Assembly (NCBI GenBank): GCA_031260845.1
Contig: JAISKR010000172.1
Coordinates: 1-5,837, forward strand
Length of the DNA stretch: 5,837 bases
DNA from: Bacteroidales bacterium
GTDB lineage: Bacteria > Bacteroidota > Bacteroidia > Bacteroidales > UBA4181
Reading direction: 5' to 3'
Of the stretch, positions 5,832-5,837 are shown piece by piece. How positions within the stretch are numbered: position 1 is the stretch's first letter; each line of letters begins with the position of its first letter. The notes below the pieces were generated by a model. The model had not been told where the DNA came from. It made no database searches and worked only from the letters and a program-made list of their open reading frames with translations. Position numbers and translations under genes: made by a program.

Positions 5832-5837
5832 GTGTTA

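Overview
The window reads as chromosomal DNA of a member of the Bacteroidota, most likely Bacteroidales. RpoA, HisG and ribosomal proteins S4 and L17 resemble those of Bacteroides and its relatives. Genes start without clear Shine-Dalgarno sequences, and three sites match the Bacteroidota promoter core TAnnTTTG. All genes are on the + strand and packed tightly. I cannot name a genus or species from sequence alone.

Region 1 (1-2322) is the end of the ribosomal protein/RNA polymerase 'alpha operon': rpsD, rpoA and rplQ, separated by 8-9 bp and closed by a clear intrinsic terminator. L17 carries an unusual tail of about 90 residues: a basic linker followed by a Val/Glu/Lys/Ala segment encoded by an 18-bp tandem repeat.

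Region 2 (about 2347-4815) starts with its own TAnnTTTG promoter. It holds four closely packed genes that look like one transcription unit: a small cytoplasmic retropepsin-like aspartyl protease, a membrane-anchored TonB-C-like protein whose start overlaps the protease stop by 4 bp, a BadF/BadG-type (N-acetylglucosamine kinase-like) sugar kinase, and the YqgF/RuvX nuclease. The kinase and nuclease have clear family assignments; a joint role for the first two is unknown.

Region 3 (4803-5837) is histidine biosynthesis. hisG (long, self-regulated form) has a promoter inside the 3' end of ruvX. The final 133 bp after hisG contain no gene but are rich in structure: four tandem 11-bp units, a long imperfect palindrome, TTATGCA motifs in both orientations, and a TAnnTTTG promoter core close to the window end. 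This looks like a regulatory or boundary region for a gene just outside the window.

Most of the window is ordinary housekeeping DNA. The less ordinary parts are the repeat array after hisG, the repeat-coded L17 tail, and the protease/TonB-like gene pair. I see no CRISPR array, RNA gene, insertion sequence or obvious defence system.
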